Shown here: positions 1 to 15,318 of the stretch, in pieces | Position numbering within the stretch: the first letter of the stretch is position 1 | How the letters are laid out: each line of letters begins with the position of its first letter | DNA from: Blastocystis sp. Blastoise | Taxonomy: Eukaryota > Sar > Bigyra > Opalinata > Blastocystidae | Assembly (NCBI GenBank): GCA_039096225.1 | Contig: JBBPEB010000003.1 | Coordinates: forward strand, 1,048,001 to 1,112,000 | Reading direction: 5' to 3' | Length of the DNA: 64,000 bases | Program-made: the position numbers and the translations under genes | Notes under the pieces: model-generated | Databases searched by the model: none | Told to the model about the DNA's origin: nothing | Seen by the model: the letters and a program-made list of their open reading frames with translations, nothing else

Positions 1-42
1 AAATTTATATATATATATATATATAATATATATATATATTAG

Positions 43-872
43 ATTGTTTCTTTCTTGGAGCTGGATATATTTCAGGCAAAATCAGTAGTATTTGTGATAC
101 GGCTGAAATTGTATATTATGATAAATGGTACAGGTGTGTATATACTATATATATTTATTAAATATTATATAATATTTTAATAAATAGAAATTATAAATAT
201 ATATTAAAAAGAATTACTTATTATATATATATATAGTAAAAAGATTAATAAAACTATTACTAGACCACCGATGGATATAAATAAATATCATGAAGCAATA
301 CGTATTATTGAGTATATATATATATATATCATATAATAATAATACTTTTTATATGACTATTAAATAAACTATATATATATAACACAATATATATATAGTG
401 TATATAATAAGACAATGAGGGGTGATTGTAGTCGATATCATTTTTATTTTGATCGATTAAAAGAAATAGGTGATTTCTATGATATTATATTTATTGAAGG
501 AGGTTGCAGACTACATGCTTTTAATTATATATCCTTTATATATAAACATATATATATATATATTATATTTTATTTTTTAATTATATATAACTATATATAA
601 TATTCTTTAATTAATATACATTATACCCTATTTAAAACCAGATTCTTTGGTTGTTTTTAGAGGATATAATATACAAAAATATGATTATAATAATTTACAA
701 GAAGAAGCATATCATAAAATATTTGAGTATATATATTTGAGTATATATATTTTCATATAATATTATATATAGATTAAGTCCAGTAGAATCTTTATATTCT
801 TTAGATATACAAGGAATAAGAATCTATAAATATATACCTAATAAATATATTACTACAAAATTACCTATATAA
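43..872 (+). CDS. Class I methyltransferase-like protein, 3' part of gene
   Basis: Five exons can be joined in frame: before 43 to 133, 237-311, 399-528, 620-726 and 773-872 (TAA). The window starts inside an upstream intron, so the N-terminus is missing. The first visible exon reads FFLGAGYISGK...YYDKWY, which resembles the glycine-rich loop and following acidic/Trp motif of Rossmann-fold methyltransferase-like proteins. Exon 3 has YDIIFIEGGCR, the position of the acidic 'D-x-x-F-I-D-G-R' motif. Exon 4 has YLKPDSLVVFRGYN, like the strand 'yL-kp-dslvvfhD'. Family membership and enzyme activity are inferred from these motifs only; the loop is degenerate (GAGYISG), so activity is uncertain. The third intron is of the AT-AC class (separate entry); the others are GT-AG. 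No substrate can be inferred. Confidence 0.5.
529..619 (+). other. U12-type AT-AC intron in the methyltransferase-like gene
   Basis: No GT donor exists between the two flanking exons. The boundary instead shows ATATCCTTT at 529-537, a perfect U12-type donor. TTCTTTAAT at 603-611 is one base from the U12 branch consensus, and the intron ends in AC at 618-619, about 9-10 nt after the branch A. Removing these 91 nt joins HAFNY to IIPYLKPDS in phase 0, which restores the expected protein motif. The assignment to the minor spliceosome follows from established consensus sequences. Confidence 0.85.
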
Positions 873-1573
873 TTATTAAATTTTAATTAACATTTATAAT
901 ATATATAATTTATAAAGTATCAATTTTATATATATTTCTTTTATTGTTTTATTATATATGTTCTAGATTCAATAGTCTTTATTTCTTTCTTTTTTATTAT
1001 TATATATTTTTTGTTTTTTAATATTAAGTATAGCGTATAGTTTTATTTCCTTTGTTTTTCATTTTTTATGATATTTACCAATTTTAATTTCTTTTTTTTA
1101 TATATAAAAAAATATATATTTTTTCTCAATACTTAAATGAATATATATTTATTAATATAGTTCTTCTTAGTTATCAAATAATAGTTTTGCTTTATTAAAT
1201 ATGTATATAAATTTATTCATTATATTCTTTAGGAAAATATCTCTATTTCGAAATTCAAATTTAAATCCTTTTTTATAAATCCTTTCTAAAATCTACATTA
1301 ATCATTATGATTACATCTATGTACAACTCAGTACAAGCATAAATTTAGTAGTATACTGTTTGATGTCATCTAAACAACAATTAGAAAACTCATAATTAGA
1401 GACTGATATTAAAATTTTAATAAACCCCAAATATCATTAAATATAAATAAACTATATTTATCTTGAATCAATTAATAAAACTTTGGTTCTATAAAAATTA
1501 ATGTTTTTTTATTTTTCACTATGAAGATTTTTCAATATCTACAGTTATGTGATGAATAAAAACGTTTTCAATA
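873..1573. other. Intergenic, AT-rich
   Basis: About 700 bases between the methyltransferase-like gene and the tRNA. I see poly-T and AT tracts but no coding signal or RNA-like fold in it. Confidence 0.6.
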
Positions 1574-1657
1574 GCCAGTTTGTCCGAGTGGTCCAAGGAG
1601 GGGGACTTAAGATCCCTTATGCGAACGCATGCGTGGGTTCAAACCCCACAGCTGGCA
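1574..1657 (+). tRNA. tRNA-Leu (anticodon UAA)
   Basis: An 84-nt class II tRNA. The 7-bp acceptor stem pairs GCCAGTT with AGCTGGC (one G-U), with discriminator A at 1657. The D arm, an anticodon stem GGGGG/TCCCT region with the loop ACTTAAGA giving anticodon TAA, a long variable arm with GCG/CGC pairing, and a T arm GTGGGTTCAAACCCCAC are all present. No intron and no encoded CCA. The long variable arm plus the UAA anticodon identify leucine. It lies in the gap between a plus-strand and a minus-strand protein gene and matches the local strand of neither exclusively. Confidence 0.95.
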
Positions 1658-1661
1658 TTTC

Positions 1662-1666
1662 TTTTT
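1662..1666 (+). terminator. RNA polymerase III terminator (T5)
   Basis: TTTTT five bases after the tRNA 3' end, preceded by a TTT at 1658-1660. This is the usual distance and form for pol III termination. Confidence 0.7.
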
Positions 1667-1969
1667 ATGTTTTAATTCTTTTGTAGAACAATTAACTAAA
1701 ATTTTTAAAACAATCGTTTAAAATCAGTTTTATTGATTAAATGTATATAAGAAATAACAGATACGAATAGCCATATAGATATCTTTTATAAGGAAAAATT
1801 AATATATATTATTACATATAAATATATTAATAAAATATATATATATATTATGAAAAACTGAAAGAAGACAAAACAGATATAAAGATTAAAAAAAAAAAAT
1901 ATAAGTGTAAATATAAATATTCTATCATAAAGAATAAACATAAAATGAAAAGAGAATAAATTATAATTT

Positions 1970-4791
<2,822 letters not shown>

Positions 4792-5073
4792 TATAAATAG
4801 AGTATAACGGATAAAAATTTAATTAAAAGTATTTTTTTACTAAAACTTGCAAAGATATAATCCAAGGAATGTTCTATACTAATAGTGATTTTTCGTTACT
4901 TTCATGATTCATCAAATAATATGGAAAATATATTTTTCTGGTTTCTTCATTGTCTATATTAATTTTAATTGATTTGAGTAAGTTTTTATAAATTAATCGC
5001 ACTGTATCTAGTGTATACCTATTTTTCTACATGATTCTTAAACTCATTATGTTACTATAGTTCAATTATTACC

Positions 5074-6758
5074 ATGTCAAACGCTGAATTACTGTCAGTT
5101 GAAGAAAAATGTATTCAAATTTACTTAAAAATATTTATTTTCTTTTAGATTTATTTACATTTCAAGATGAGACGCAATTATGGATTTCTAAAGAATTTAT
5201 TAAGAAATATCAGCAATTACCCTTTCACGATATTATTAAACACTCTGAGAAGTATGATGATGGTAGTTATTATATAGATATGCTTCCTTTTCATATTGAA
5301 AGAGTGATTTCTTTTTTAATGGCAGATAACATGGATATATTTTCATTAAATTTGAAAGATAGTTATGATATATATAAAACACTTATTGAATACTCAGTTA
5401 AGATTGATAAAGAAATTCAAAGTGATTTATTATATCATGTTAAGGAACTCTTTTATAAATATTTGAAAGACAATAATTATGATGTATATGTATATATTAA
5501 CTGTATCATAAAAGAATGTATGCCTATTGAATTATTTAATTTAGAAAAGAAAGAAATATGTTTTAATGGTATTTATATATATATATAAATAAATATATAT
5601 AATTATATATATATATATATATAGGATTATTAACACCTAAACGAAAAGATGAATTATTATATTATGCTCTTCTTATTAAAATGATGAATATTACTAAAGT
5701 TAAGATTACATGTAAATAGATATAATATAATATAAATAATAATAATATATATAGATAACTATGCCTCGAATATTCCAATAGAATATATATGTCCATCGTG
5801 TATTAAAGATATATTCCATTCATTAGAAAAATTAGAAATAAATGGTATATATATATATTTCATTATATATATATATAGTAACAACGCATTATAATAAAAC
5901 TGAACTATTATTAAATCCAAATAGTGATGAATATATAATAGAATATAATCGCTTATTTAATGAATATGATTATGAAATAATTAATCCTGAAGAATATGAG
6001 TATTATGCTGAATCAGAGATGAATGAATATAATAAGATTTCTTCTTCTTTAGATCGTAATAAATTATATTATTCCCGTGATTTGATTAATTCCTATAATA
6101 AAAGAAGAAATAAGAATGAATTACCTAAATTATATAAATATATTGTTAATGAAGCTATATATACAAATGATTATTCAAAAGTAGAAATAAATAAAACAAA
6201 AGATGAATATGAATTAGATGATATAATCAGAATTGAATATGATCGTATATATATTTTTGAATCCTATATTTATTATTATATATAGAGAAAACGAATGATA
6301 AAAGATTCATGTAAATAATATATTATTTTTTATTATACATTTTATTCTGATACATTAAATAGTATTCATGAAGTATCTTCAGAATATGGTATATCTCAAT
6401 TATTACTTCTTCCTTCCTATATGTGTACTTCAAGAATCATTTTAAATGAATGTAAGTATATATGTATATATTATAAACTATATAATTTATTTTAGATTTA
6501 TATGATCAAATTGATCCTATGCTTTTTATGAAATTATTTGAAGAAGGTGTTTTTGATTCTTTAACTACATTAAGTATTAGAACGAGTATTTTCATTTTGA
6601 ATTATTATTATAAGTATTATAATTCTGCATAGTTAAGGAATTAACAAATCAGATTGATTTGAATCTACTTAGTAAATTAATGACAACTCATGTATTTCCT
6701 AATGTTACTGAACTAATATATGATGATAATGATGGTATATATATATATATAAATATAA

Positions 6759-6799
<41 letters not shown>

Positions 6800-8869
6800 A
6801 TAGAACCTTTCCAATTATCTTTAATAAAGAAAGAATGCTTCCCAAAATTACATATTATCAATTACTTCACTTTAATAGGTAAATTTATATATTAAACAAT
6901 AAACTATTATTCTTAATTTAGATCTTACCAATTTAGATTTCCTATTTCCTGTGAATTTAATATCTATGATTGATACTATTCGTATATATTGGATTGAATG
7001 TAATTATGATCAAAATGAGGAAATAGTTGATTATTTAGATACTTTAGTTTATACTCATTCAATTCATATTGATATAATCGATATAGATATGTGTATTATA
7101 TATATATATATATTTACATTATATAACTGTTAGTATAGTTCATTATTTTATATACTTTTCATATAGATTATTGGATTTATTATTTTACACATTTAAATGA
7201 ATTATTAGAGAAAAATCTGATTTGCTTGGATCATCTTTCAAGTATTAAATTTTTTATCATTCTTTAAATATTATTTTTTTTATACATTTTATATTATATT
7301 CGATATAGTTGATTCTTCTCGTTATGAAAATATCGAAAATTTATATTATATTGAAGATAATAATCAAAATATTGATAGTTTAGATTTAATATTTAGTGGT
7401 ATTTTTTAATATATATAATAAATATGTTGTTGGTATTTCATAATAATACTAATATTTATTCATTTATAGATAATTATTATGATGGTGAAACTAGTGTAGA
7501 ACGATCATTAGAAATATTCTTAAAGAGTGATGTATTAAAAAATTTGAATAAATTAACTATTTCATGTATTTTTTTTTGTTTTATTATATTATTGTACGTT
7601 GTATTAATATCTATAGTTAGATATAATTTACAATATTTAACATGGATATCAACTCTTTTTAATGATAATAAGTTTAATACTATTCATGAATTAGAAATTA
7701 GTTGTATGTTATGTTATAAAACAATATATATATATATATAGTAGAGTCTATCAAAGAAGATTCATCCTCTGAATATTTAACTGCATATGAAAATATATTA
7801 ACAAAATTAATTCCTAAAGCTTCTATTATTAGAATATATAGTAATTATTTATATATACAATTATTATGTATAATAATTATTTATTTTATTAATTTTAACT
7901 ATTATTCTTATTAGGTTGCTACATGACTTTTATAAATCGATTAATTCCTAAAGGTTTCTTTCATAATACAACTGAATTAATTCTAGGTATATATCTATTA
8001 AATGAGTATAATGCTATAATTATAATATATTACATTTCATCCTAATCCTTTTATAAATATTACTTTAGATATTAACGATATACCAGATGATAATTTTTGT
8101 AAACTATATACTACAGATAATTTCCCTCAATTAAAATATATCAAGTTTTGTATATTCATTAATAATAATAGTAATATTTTATATTACGAATCATTAATAT
8201 TTATAGATAAACATGATAAAAAATGGTGGATTTCTTTTATGAAAACAATTTATACATATATTAATAGTAACTTTCCACTAGCAAGTATTGTCCGATTAGG
8301 TAGTATGTCTTAAATAGAATAATTCTATTCATATTTATAATTTTTGTTATTCTACAGACTGGGAAGGTGATAATAATTATTATTATTCACTTTATGATCC
8401 AAATACTTCAATCTTTCGATGCAAATATGATAGTTATTCATTTATGAATACTATTATTGGTACAAAAAGTATGTTTATATATATATATTAAAGTAGTATA
8501 CTTTTATTTAGATGAAGTGATAAGTAAATATGAAATAGAAATGTTATTTAATTGTATAAATGAGAATAAAACTCAAAATATAAGAAGCTTAAATTTATGT
8601 ATATTAATAATTATATTTTTTATAAGAAATTTCTTTTTTATAGATATTTATGATGAGGAACAATTATCAAAACTTACTAAATGTATTACTACTGGAAAAT
8701 TTCCTAAATTGAAAGCATTGAATTTTTGTTTAGGTATGTATATAGTTATTGAAATTAATAATATTATATAGATGATGATATTTCATCTGAACAAGCTAAT
8801 ATCTGCAAACAACAATTAAAGGATTCGCCATTTATTCAGCAGAATCATGTCGATTATAAACTTTACTAA
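5074..8869 (+). CDS. T1/BTB-like protein with leucine-rich-type repeats, many exons
   Basis: Exon 1 (5074-5110) encodes MSNAELLSVEEK and joins after a 38-nt intron to exon 2 (5149-5568). Exon 2 has LWISKEFIKKYQQLPFHDII...DGSYYIDMLPFHIERVISFL, the pattern of a T1/K+-channel-tetramerisation-type BTB domain. The rest consists of about fifteen small exons of roughly 25-60 codons. Many carry a repeat of the form 'lf...hFp.l..L.h', for example FMKLFEEGVFDSLTTLSI, LLSKLMTTHVFPNVTELI and KLTKCITTGKFPKLKALNF. I read these as leucine-rich-repeat-like units. The introns I resolved are GT-AG and mostly phase 1. The gene ends with TAA at 8867-8869. It stands head to head with the minus-strand BTB-TLDc gene, 282 bp away. 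A role as a protein-interaction adaptor is an inference; no enzyme motif is seen. Confidence 0.7.
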
Positions 8870-10447
8870 GAATATTTAATTCTTTTGAATATATGATTAT
8901 TTATAACTTATATTATAATTGTTTTATTTATTAATTTCTTGTCATGATTATTTTTCATTTATTAACGTTATATAAAGTATATATAATACTTTACTAATAT
9001 CTCTTCGTGCTTTATTGAAAATATTAACATAGTAGTGATTAAATAAAGTAAATTTCTTATAACATATATACATGCAATATATAATAGAATACTATTTAAG
9101 GTTTATTATGAATTTAATTTTATATTATTTATGAAATTTTAATTTCTTAAATATTTCTAGAGGTTTGCAATTATTAAAACAACAGCTTTAAGAATAGTTA
9201 AAAACTGTTTTAATTTGTTTGTATATATAATAAACTAAAGTTAATAACTTTCTAGATAAACATTTTAATTAATATAATAAGATAATAAATTGTATTTTAT
9301 TTTTTTTAGTAATATTTTGTATATAACATTTTTATTCTTAAATGCCTTTGATAAATGGTATAAAATAATTACAACATATTATGTACAGAGTATATTTTTC
9401 ATTTTTTATATATATAATAGTTTATAATAAAGTATTTTTATATTTATAATTAATTAAAAATACGATAAATCTAATCACAATTATATTATTATATATTGAC
9501 AACAAATACATTTTTTAAATCAACACATTGAGAGTAATAAAATATTTTGTGACTTATTATTTAAAATTATTATATTAAAACATTTTTAAACATAGAATAT
9601 AATTTGAGAATTATGGACTGAATATATTCTAATAACGTTAAATGTAATTATTCATGTATGTCTCTACTAACTTAATATATTTGTGAAACATATTAACAAT
9701 ATACACTCATATTATCAATAAAATCTTATTGAATAAAATATCAAAATAGTGTTATTCATCATACATATAATAATATATTATTTATTTGAATATGATGACT
9801 TATAAATTTTAATCAATTGTTTTATAAAAATTTGAAATAAAATAATATAAAATAGAAATGGAAGAATAAGAAGAAGGAGATAGGAAAATAAGGAGAGCTT
9901 TTTTTGTATCAATAGGTTCTAAAATAGATTCTATTTGAGTAATAGATGCACATTTCATAGATATGATATAAAAATAAACAATTATGTATTAAATTCAGTT
10001 AGAAATCAGGAATGATTAATAGAAAAATGTTACTTTTCATTTCTATATAAACACTAATTAGCACATTATAAGTATATATATGTACATTATAAATTAAAAT
10101 AGAAATGCATATGCTTAAAATAAGAGACTTATTAATCAAAAATGTAAATTATGCAAGAGATATAAATTCATTAGACATATTATTCAGCTTGTAGTATCAT
10201 CTATATTTCTTATTAATATTCAATTATCTATTTAGAATAATAAATGAAGTGAAGATCCACAAGGAATGTTTTATTTTTAAGAACTCTTAGCAGATCTTTG
10301 TAGATCCTATTGAGTATTAATTATTTAATATACTATTAATAATTCTATATGAATAAGAATAGAGTAACGAAGAAACAAAAGAATCACATTCATGTAAAAA
10401 TAAACAGGGGAAACAGCTCAGTCAATTTAATTAGCATTATTTCGTTA
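8870..10447. other. Intergenic, AT-rich
   Basis: About 1.6 kb with no convincing exon on either strand. An open frame runs from 10349 into the next gene, but its first 33 codons have no counterpart in the minus-strand paralogue, so I treat them as 5' flank. Confidence 0.5.
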
Positions 10448-11974
10448 ATGGTGAAAGAAAAGGTGTTATTTGATATTGATAAATTCAATAGATTGAATGA
10501 GGATGTCAATATATATGAAGAATTAATGAAAGATGTAGTTAGTGTATTTGGATCAGTAATGAATCTTGGTATACATTCTGGAATGTCAATTAATAGACTT
10601 ATAAAACATATTGGAGATGATTGTATTGAAAAAGAAGGCGAAAGTAATGAATTTGAAAAGAAATGTGTTTATGAAAAGAAGAATAATGAGAATATGAAGA
10701 TGGATATGGATAACAATAATGATAATGATATGGATTTGATTCGATTTACCAATAATGGTCCTGTATTTCAAATGTCGAAATCTGTTTTAGATTCTTTGAA
10801 AGGTTCTTTTATTGAAGAACAGCGTGATGAAGAATTCAGAGCAAATGATGGATCTATATATCTTGATTATCCTGGAAATGATGCCGCTGTTTATTATTTA
10901 GTTAATTATTTGAATGGAAAGAAAGTCTATTTTGATTCTTTTTTTTATGAAGAACAATTAGGAATATTGAATTTATTTGAATTTTGTGGATTAATAATTC
11001 CTATAGAATTAATAGATTGTAGAGATCGAAGAGATACTAAGAAGAAGAAATATAAAGAAGGAGATGAAATAAAATTGATTATTAATGGAAATAAGAATGA
11101 TATTATTAAAAAATATTTAATAAAGAATGAATTATGGAATGAATATATTAAGAATTATGATAATGGATTTGTAGATTATAATCATATAGATGATAGTTTA
11201 TATGTGAATAAACAATATAATTATATTGAATATATTACTCAATATGTGAATAATGGAACTATAGATATAGAAGAAGATAAGATTATTGATATTAATAAGG
11301 AATTATTCGAGAAAGAAATGATTGAATTATTTGGTGATAAAGGAAAAGAAGAAGCGAAAGAGGCAATGATTCCAGGATGGTTCAAGCACTCAACTATTAT
11401 TGATAAAGAACTTGAGAGATCATTAGTGAATTGGCTTGGTAAAGAAAAGAGATGAAAATTATTATTTAGGTATATCTATTTTATTATATTATATTGTTAT
11501 ATATATAGAGCAAGTGAACATGAATATAAATCAAGCGAATTCCATAAATACTGTGATAATAAAGGAGAAACAGTAACTATAATTAAACATAAAGGCCATA
11601 ATAATCATATGAATATATTTGGAGGATATACAGATCAAAATTGGGAATTAGATTCAGGTTGGAAATCTTATTCAAAAGAATTTCTATTTACATTAAGTAA
11701 TGAACATAATATTCCTCCTACTAAATATGATTATACTAATAGTGACAGAAGTTATGGTATGCGTTCCTTATCTAGTTGGGGTCCAATATTTGGTGCAAAT
11801 CATGATATTTATATATCAGATCAATGTCATTCTAATACTAATTCAGGCTGCTATGATGGTTCTTATTCCAATACTCGTACTCCTCAAAAGTATTCATTAT
11901 TTGTGAATACGAATAACTCTAATTCTAACAATAATTTTATTGTAGAAGATTATGAAGTATGGGGAAGAGCTTAA
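10448..11974 (+). CDS. BTB-TLDc paralogue with an in-frame TGA at a conserved Trp (possible pseudogene)
   Basis: Exons 10448-11469 and 11509-11974 join in phase (R at the junction) to give 495 codons plus TAA. The start MVKEKVLFDIDKF was chosen because the two paralogues begin the same way; an upstream ATG at 10349 is in frame. The T1/BTB-like region (DLIRFTNNGPVFQMSKS...DGSIYLDYPGN) is followed by one TLDc domain (EHEYKSSEFHKYCDNK, MNIFGGYTDQNW, KEFLFTLSNEHNIPPTKY). The codon at 11453-11455 is TGA. The paralogues have Trp there, in WKLLFR. Everything after it, including splice sites and 170 codons of TLDc, is intact, so the lesion is recent, an assembly error, or read through. If TGA stops translation, the product is a BTB protein without TLDc. 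Confidence 0.75.
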
Positions 11975-12635
11975 ATATTTTTATATATTCTGATTATTAT
12001 AATTTATTATATGTTTTTTTTATATTAATGTTTTTATTTATATATATGTTTTTCATAATTTATTTATCTTTGCTTTTTTATATTTTTTTTAAATGTCAAA
12101 ACTTATCTATTAACTATTTTAGTTTTTTTCTATTATAAACAAAGACACTTAGAAAAGCAATATATATTATAATAAGAATTGGTAACTTTTTTATATATTG
12201 CAATTTCATATATAATACATATAGCTTTTAATATATATAAATCAAAAAAAAAATATTCAATATATTATTTTTTAAATAAACTAAACAATTATATAAAAAA
12301 TAAATCTTCAATAACAAAAACAATATATAAACAAAAATAATCGAATTTCTTTATAGTTCTTAAGTTTCTGTTTATTCGCTGATAGAATTATATGAAGACA
12401 GAGAGGTGGTGGCAGACTGAGATCAAATAATAGAATCATGAATAAAGTTCTATCTAGAAGTAATAGTGGTGATATACAACTAGATATAGAAAAATAAGAA
12501 ACATAAAGAATTTAATTATATTTTGAATATAAAAAGAAGAAGTTATTGAATGAATAAAGTTGAATTTTTTTGAGTTTTAGATAATATTTTTTTTATTTAA
12601 TTTTTATTATTATATAATGAAGAATTGAATTAAAT
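11975..12635. other. Intergenic between convergent genes
   Basis: Mostly T- and A-rich tracts. A short less AT-rich patch near 12375-12425 has no supported coding or RNA reading. Confidence 0.5.
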
Positions 12636-14730
12636 TTAATTTAATTCATCTTCTTCAGAAAAAGAAGGAGAAGAAGGACGAGAAGGAGAACGAGAAGGAG
12701 AACGAGAAGGAGAACGAGAAGGAGAAGAAGAAGAAGAAGAAGAAGAAGAAGGAAAAGGAAAAGGAGAAGGAGAAGGAGAACGAACAGGAGATATATATGT
12801 TGAAGAAATGGAAGGAAGATGATAAGAAGTTGGATTAGAAGGATAAGGAAAAGGTAAAGAATTATTCATATAAGAATGATAATAAAAAGAAGAAGAATTA
12901 TTATTAGATTGAGAAGAATTATTTGAAGTACTAATAGTGTTATTATTATTATAATAAGAACCTAATATAGAAGGATATGGTGATATAGAATTATTAGGTA
13001 GTGAGAAAGGAACATGAAAAGAATCATCATATATATCTATCATATTAGGAGAGAAGAAATTATTATTTGTTTCATGTTTAAAATTATCTATAGAATATTT
13101 ATCATTCATTTTTATAGAGGAACCTTTATTCTTGTTAGAATTCTTCACATCCTTATTTTTATCTATATCTATATCACTATCATTATCAATATCAATATCT
13201 TTATCTATATCTATATCTTTGTTTTTATCTATATAATTATAAATATCTATATCTTTATCTATATCTATATCTATATTCTTACCTCTATACTTACCTTTAT
13301 ACTTACTTATATCAAGCCTCCATTCATTTTGATCATCATTATTATTTCTAGTAGACCTATATATATTCATATTCTTTTTGTTTTTGGAACTTCTATTAGA
13401 AAAAGAATCATAATTATAAAAGTAAGTACTACTTTTAAAAATGTTTTTTTCATCATAAAAACAACCAAACTCAGTTTCAGGGTATTTCTTTTTGATTTGA
13501 TTTTCATCATCTAATTCCATAGATCTTTTGATAGGAAGAAATTCTTGAGGACCAACTGAATTAACAATTCCAGTCTTTCGCGAATATTTGGTTCTACTCA
13601 GGATACCCTCTTTTTGCTTCCCTGGATTTGTACAACCATTTGGAAATGTGATTCCTTTTCCAAATATATTTGAAGGAATCACATTATGCGGATTTACTGG
13701 TTTTACAAATTTTCCATTCTTTTGGAGCAGATCGTTTGTAGCAGCAGACCTATCTAAAAAAGAATCAGGAGTGAATCCAGAGAAGGAATGGTGAATTCCT
13801 TCTCCATCATCAACTCGAGATTCTTTCTCAGGAAGACTATCACGATTAGAATAATTGTCAAGATTTCCATCACCATTCTTATAGCTTTTAATTTTGAGTA
13901 ACCGATCATTAGAAGCAGAAAAAGGATCCTTTTTACCAAAAGTTCTTTCTCTTTTTTGTAAAGGAACAATCACTTTTTTTGTAACCAAAGGTTTGATTCT
14001 AAAAGGAGAGATGAATTTCTTTACGTATTTGGCAACTGAAGGAAGTCTAAAGAATGAACAAGACGAAGAAGCAGGAGGTTCAGAAGTAGAAATTGAAACA
14101 GAATTGGAAATTGAGTTAGTAGCCGGATCAATTATAGAAGTGGAAGAAGGAATAGCAGGTTCAGTAGTAGTAGAAGAAGAAGGAAGAATAGTAGGTTCAA
14201 TAGTAGAGGAAAAAGAAGAAGGAAGAGTCGTATCAGTAACATCATGAATAGGAGAAGGAATAGTAGTATCAGTAACAGTAGGAACAGTAGTATCAGTAGT
14301 AGGAATAGAAGAAGGAATAGTAGGTTCTGTAGTAGTAGAAGTGGTATTGACAACAGTAGAAGACAAATTGGTTTCAGCATTTTCTTCTTTCATCAAATCA
14401 TCTTCAGGAATAGCATCACCTATATATAATATATATTTTAAATAATATGAGTTAATAAAATACAAAAAATATTTAAAAATAACATATAAAAACAATAAAA
14501 ACAACAATTTGAAAAAAACAGCCTTCGCTTAAATTACAAATAATTGCTTAATCAAATAGATAATATATAGAAACAAATAATTATGGAAAATAAAACAATG
14601 TAGATAAATATATACTTGGAATGACAGGAGAATTCTCTTTACGTTTCGAAGAAGACTTCAGGAAACGTAGGTAGTAAGGGTAGGCAACGTAAACGGCGTC
14701 AAAGGCTATAGCTAGAAGAGTAGAAAACAT
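12636..14730 (-). CDS. Ser/Thr/Pro/Asn-rich protein with N-terminal hydrophobic segment
   Basis: Exon 1 is 14730-14616 and exon 2 is 14419-12636 (TAA), giving 632 residues after a 196-nt intron. The N-terminus MFSTLLAIAFDAVYVAYPYYLRFLK could be a signal anchor or an amphipathic/transmembrane segment. Residues about 45-135 are Thr/Pro/Ser-rich. A more ordered basic middle (FRLPSVAKYVKKFISPFRIKP; then KPVNPHNVIPSNIFG and GIVNSVGPQEFLPIKR) looks like the conserved part. It is followed by an Asp-Ile-Asp-Lys repeat (about residue 425-465), Asn/Ser-rich sequence, and a C-terminal SPSRSPSRSPSR repeat before acidic FSEEDELN. I do not recognise the family. A basic stretch behind one hydrophobic segment would fit an inner-nuclear-membrane or ER protein, but that is a guess. 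Its upstream region carries an unusual motif cluster. Confidence 0.65.
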
Positions 14731-14866
14731 TTTTGTTTTGTTAAAAGAACAAAAAAAGATTAAAAGGTGAAAGAAGGGTAAAAGAGAGCTTAAAAAAGTT
14801 GAATTGATTAGAATGATGACAGAGTCGTTTTTATCCAATAGTTTATGTTTTTTCATCTGTTAACGA

Positions 14867-15318
14867 TGACAATCTGTGTTTCAGTCTTTGTCATTCATAA
14901 AAATGTTTTCAAATATTCATGAGAAATGAAAGGTAGACTAGTCATTTTTTCGATTTTTCACTTATTTTTGGTTTATCATAGAAGTAAGAAATTCTTACTA
15001 TTCGACCTGTCCTTCGTGACAAACCTATAGTCAGACAAAATAACCAATAGTTGTGTTTGTTTAGGATGGAGTTGGTTTTATAATCAATTGTCTTTGTCCT
15101 TCTCTAGGAGAGTTGTCCTGAATGTTTTAAATGGTTTCTATATTATGAAATAATAAAATAAGAATTAATTATATGATGATAAGAGAATCGATGACTGACA
15201 AAAACAAGAATGTGTAAAGACAACTTTATGAAAATTTTATTTTAGAGAGTTGAGAGAGTGAAGAATGTGATGACAATCGTTTTGAGCTATTTAAAACATA
15301 AGGAAAAAGTGACTTGTC
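14867..15318 (-). promoter_or_regulatory. Cluster of GACAA/TTGTC motifs upstream of the Ser-rich gene
   Basis: Counting by eye, GACA or TGTC occurs 12 times in about 450 bp, and 11 of these are GACAA or its complement TTGTC. They occur in both orientations, including TTGTCTTTGTCC and TGATGACAATC (twice). At this base composition about one would be expected. The cluster starts 136 bp upstream of the ATG at 14730, so a binding-site cluster in the promoter is likely. The factor is unknown. Confidence 0.5.

Noticed and set aside
12375-12425. Less AT-rich patch that can be read as a short peptide
   Set aside because: Under 20 codons, no start and no splice sites that link it to a neighbour.
13014-14429. 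Plus-strand frames opposite the Ser-rich gene
   Set aside because: Shadow frames of a repetitive minus-strand exon with a single long coherent reading.
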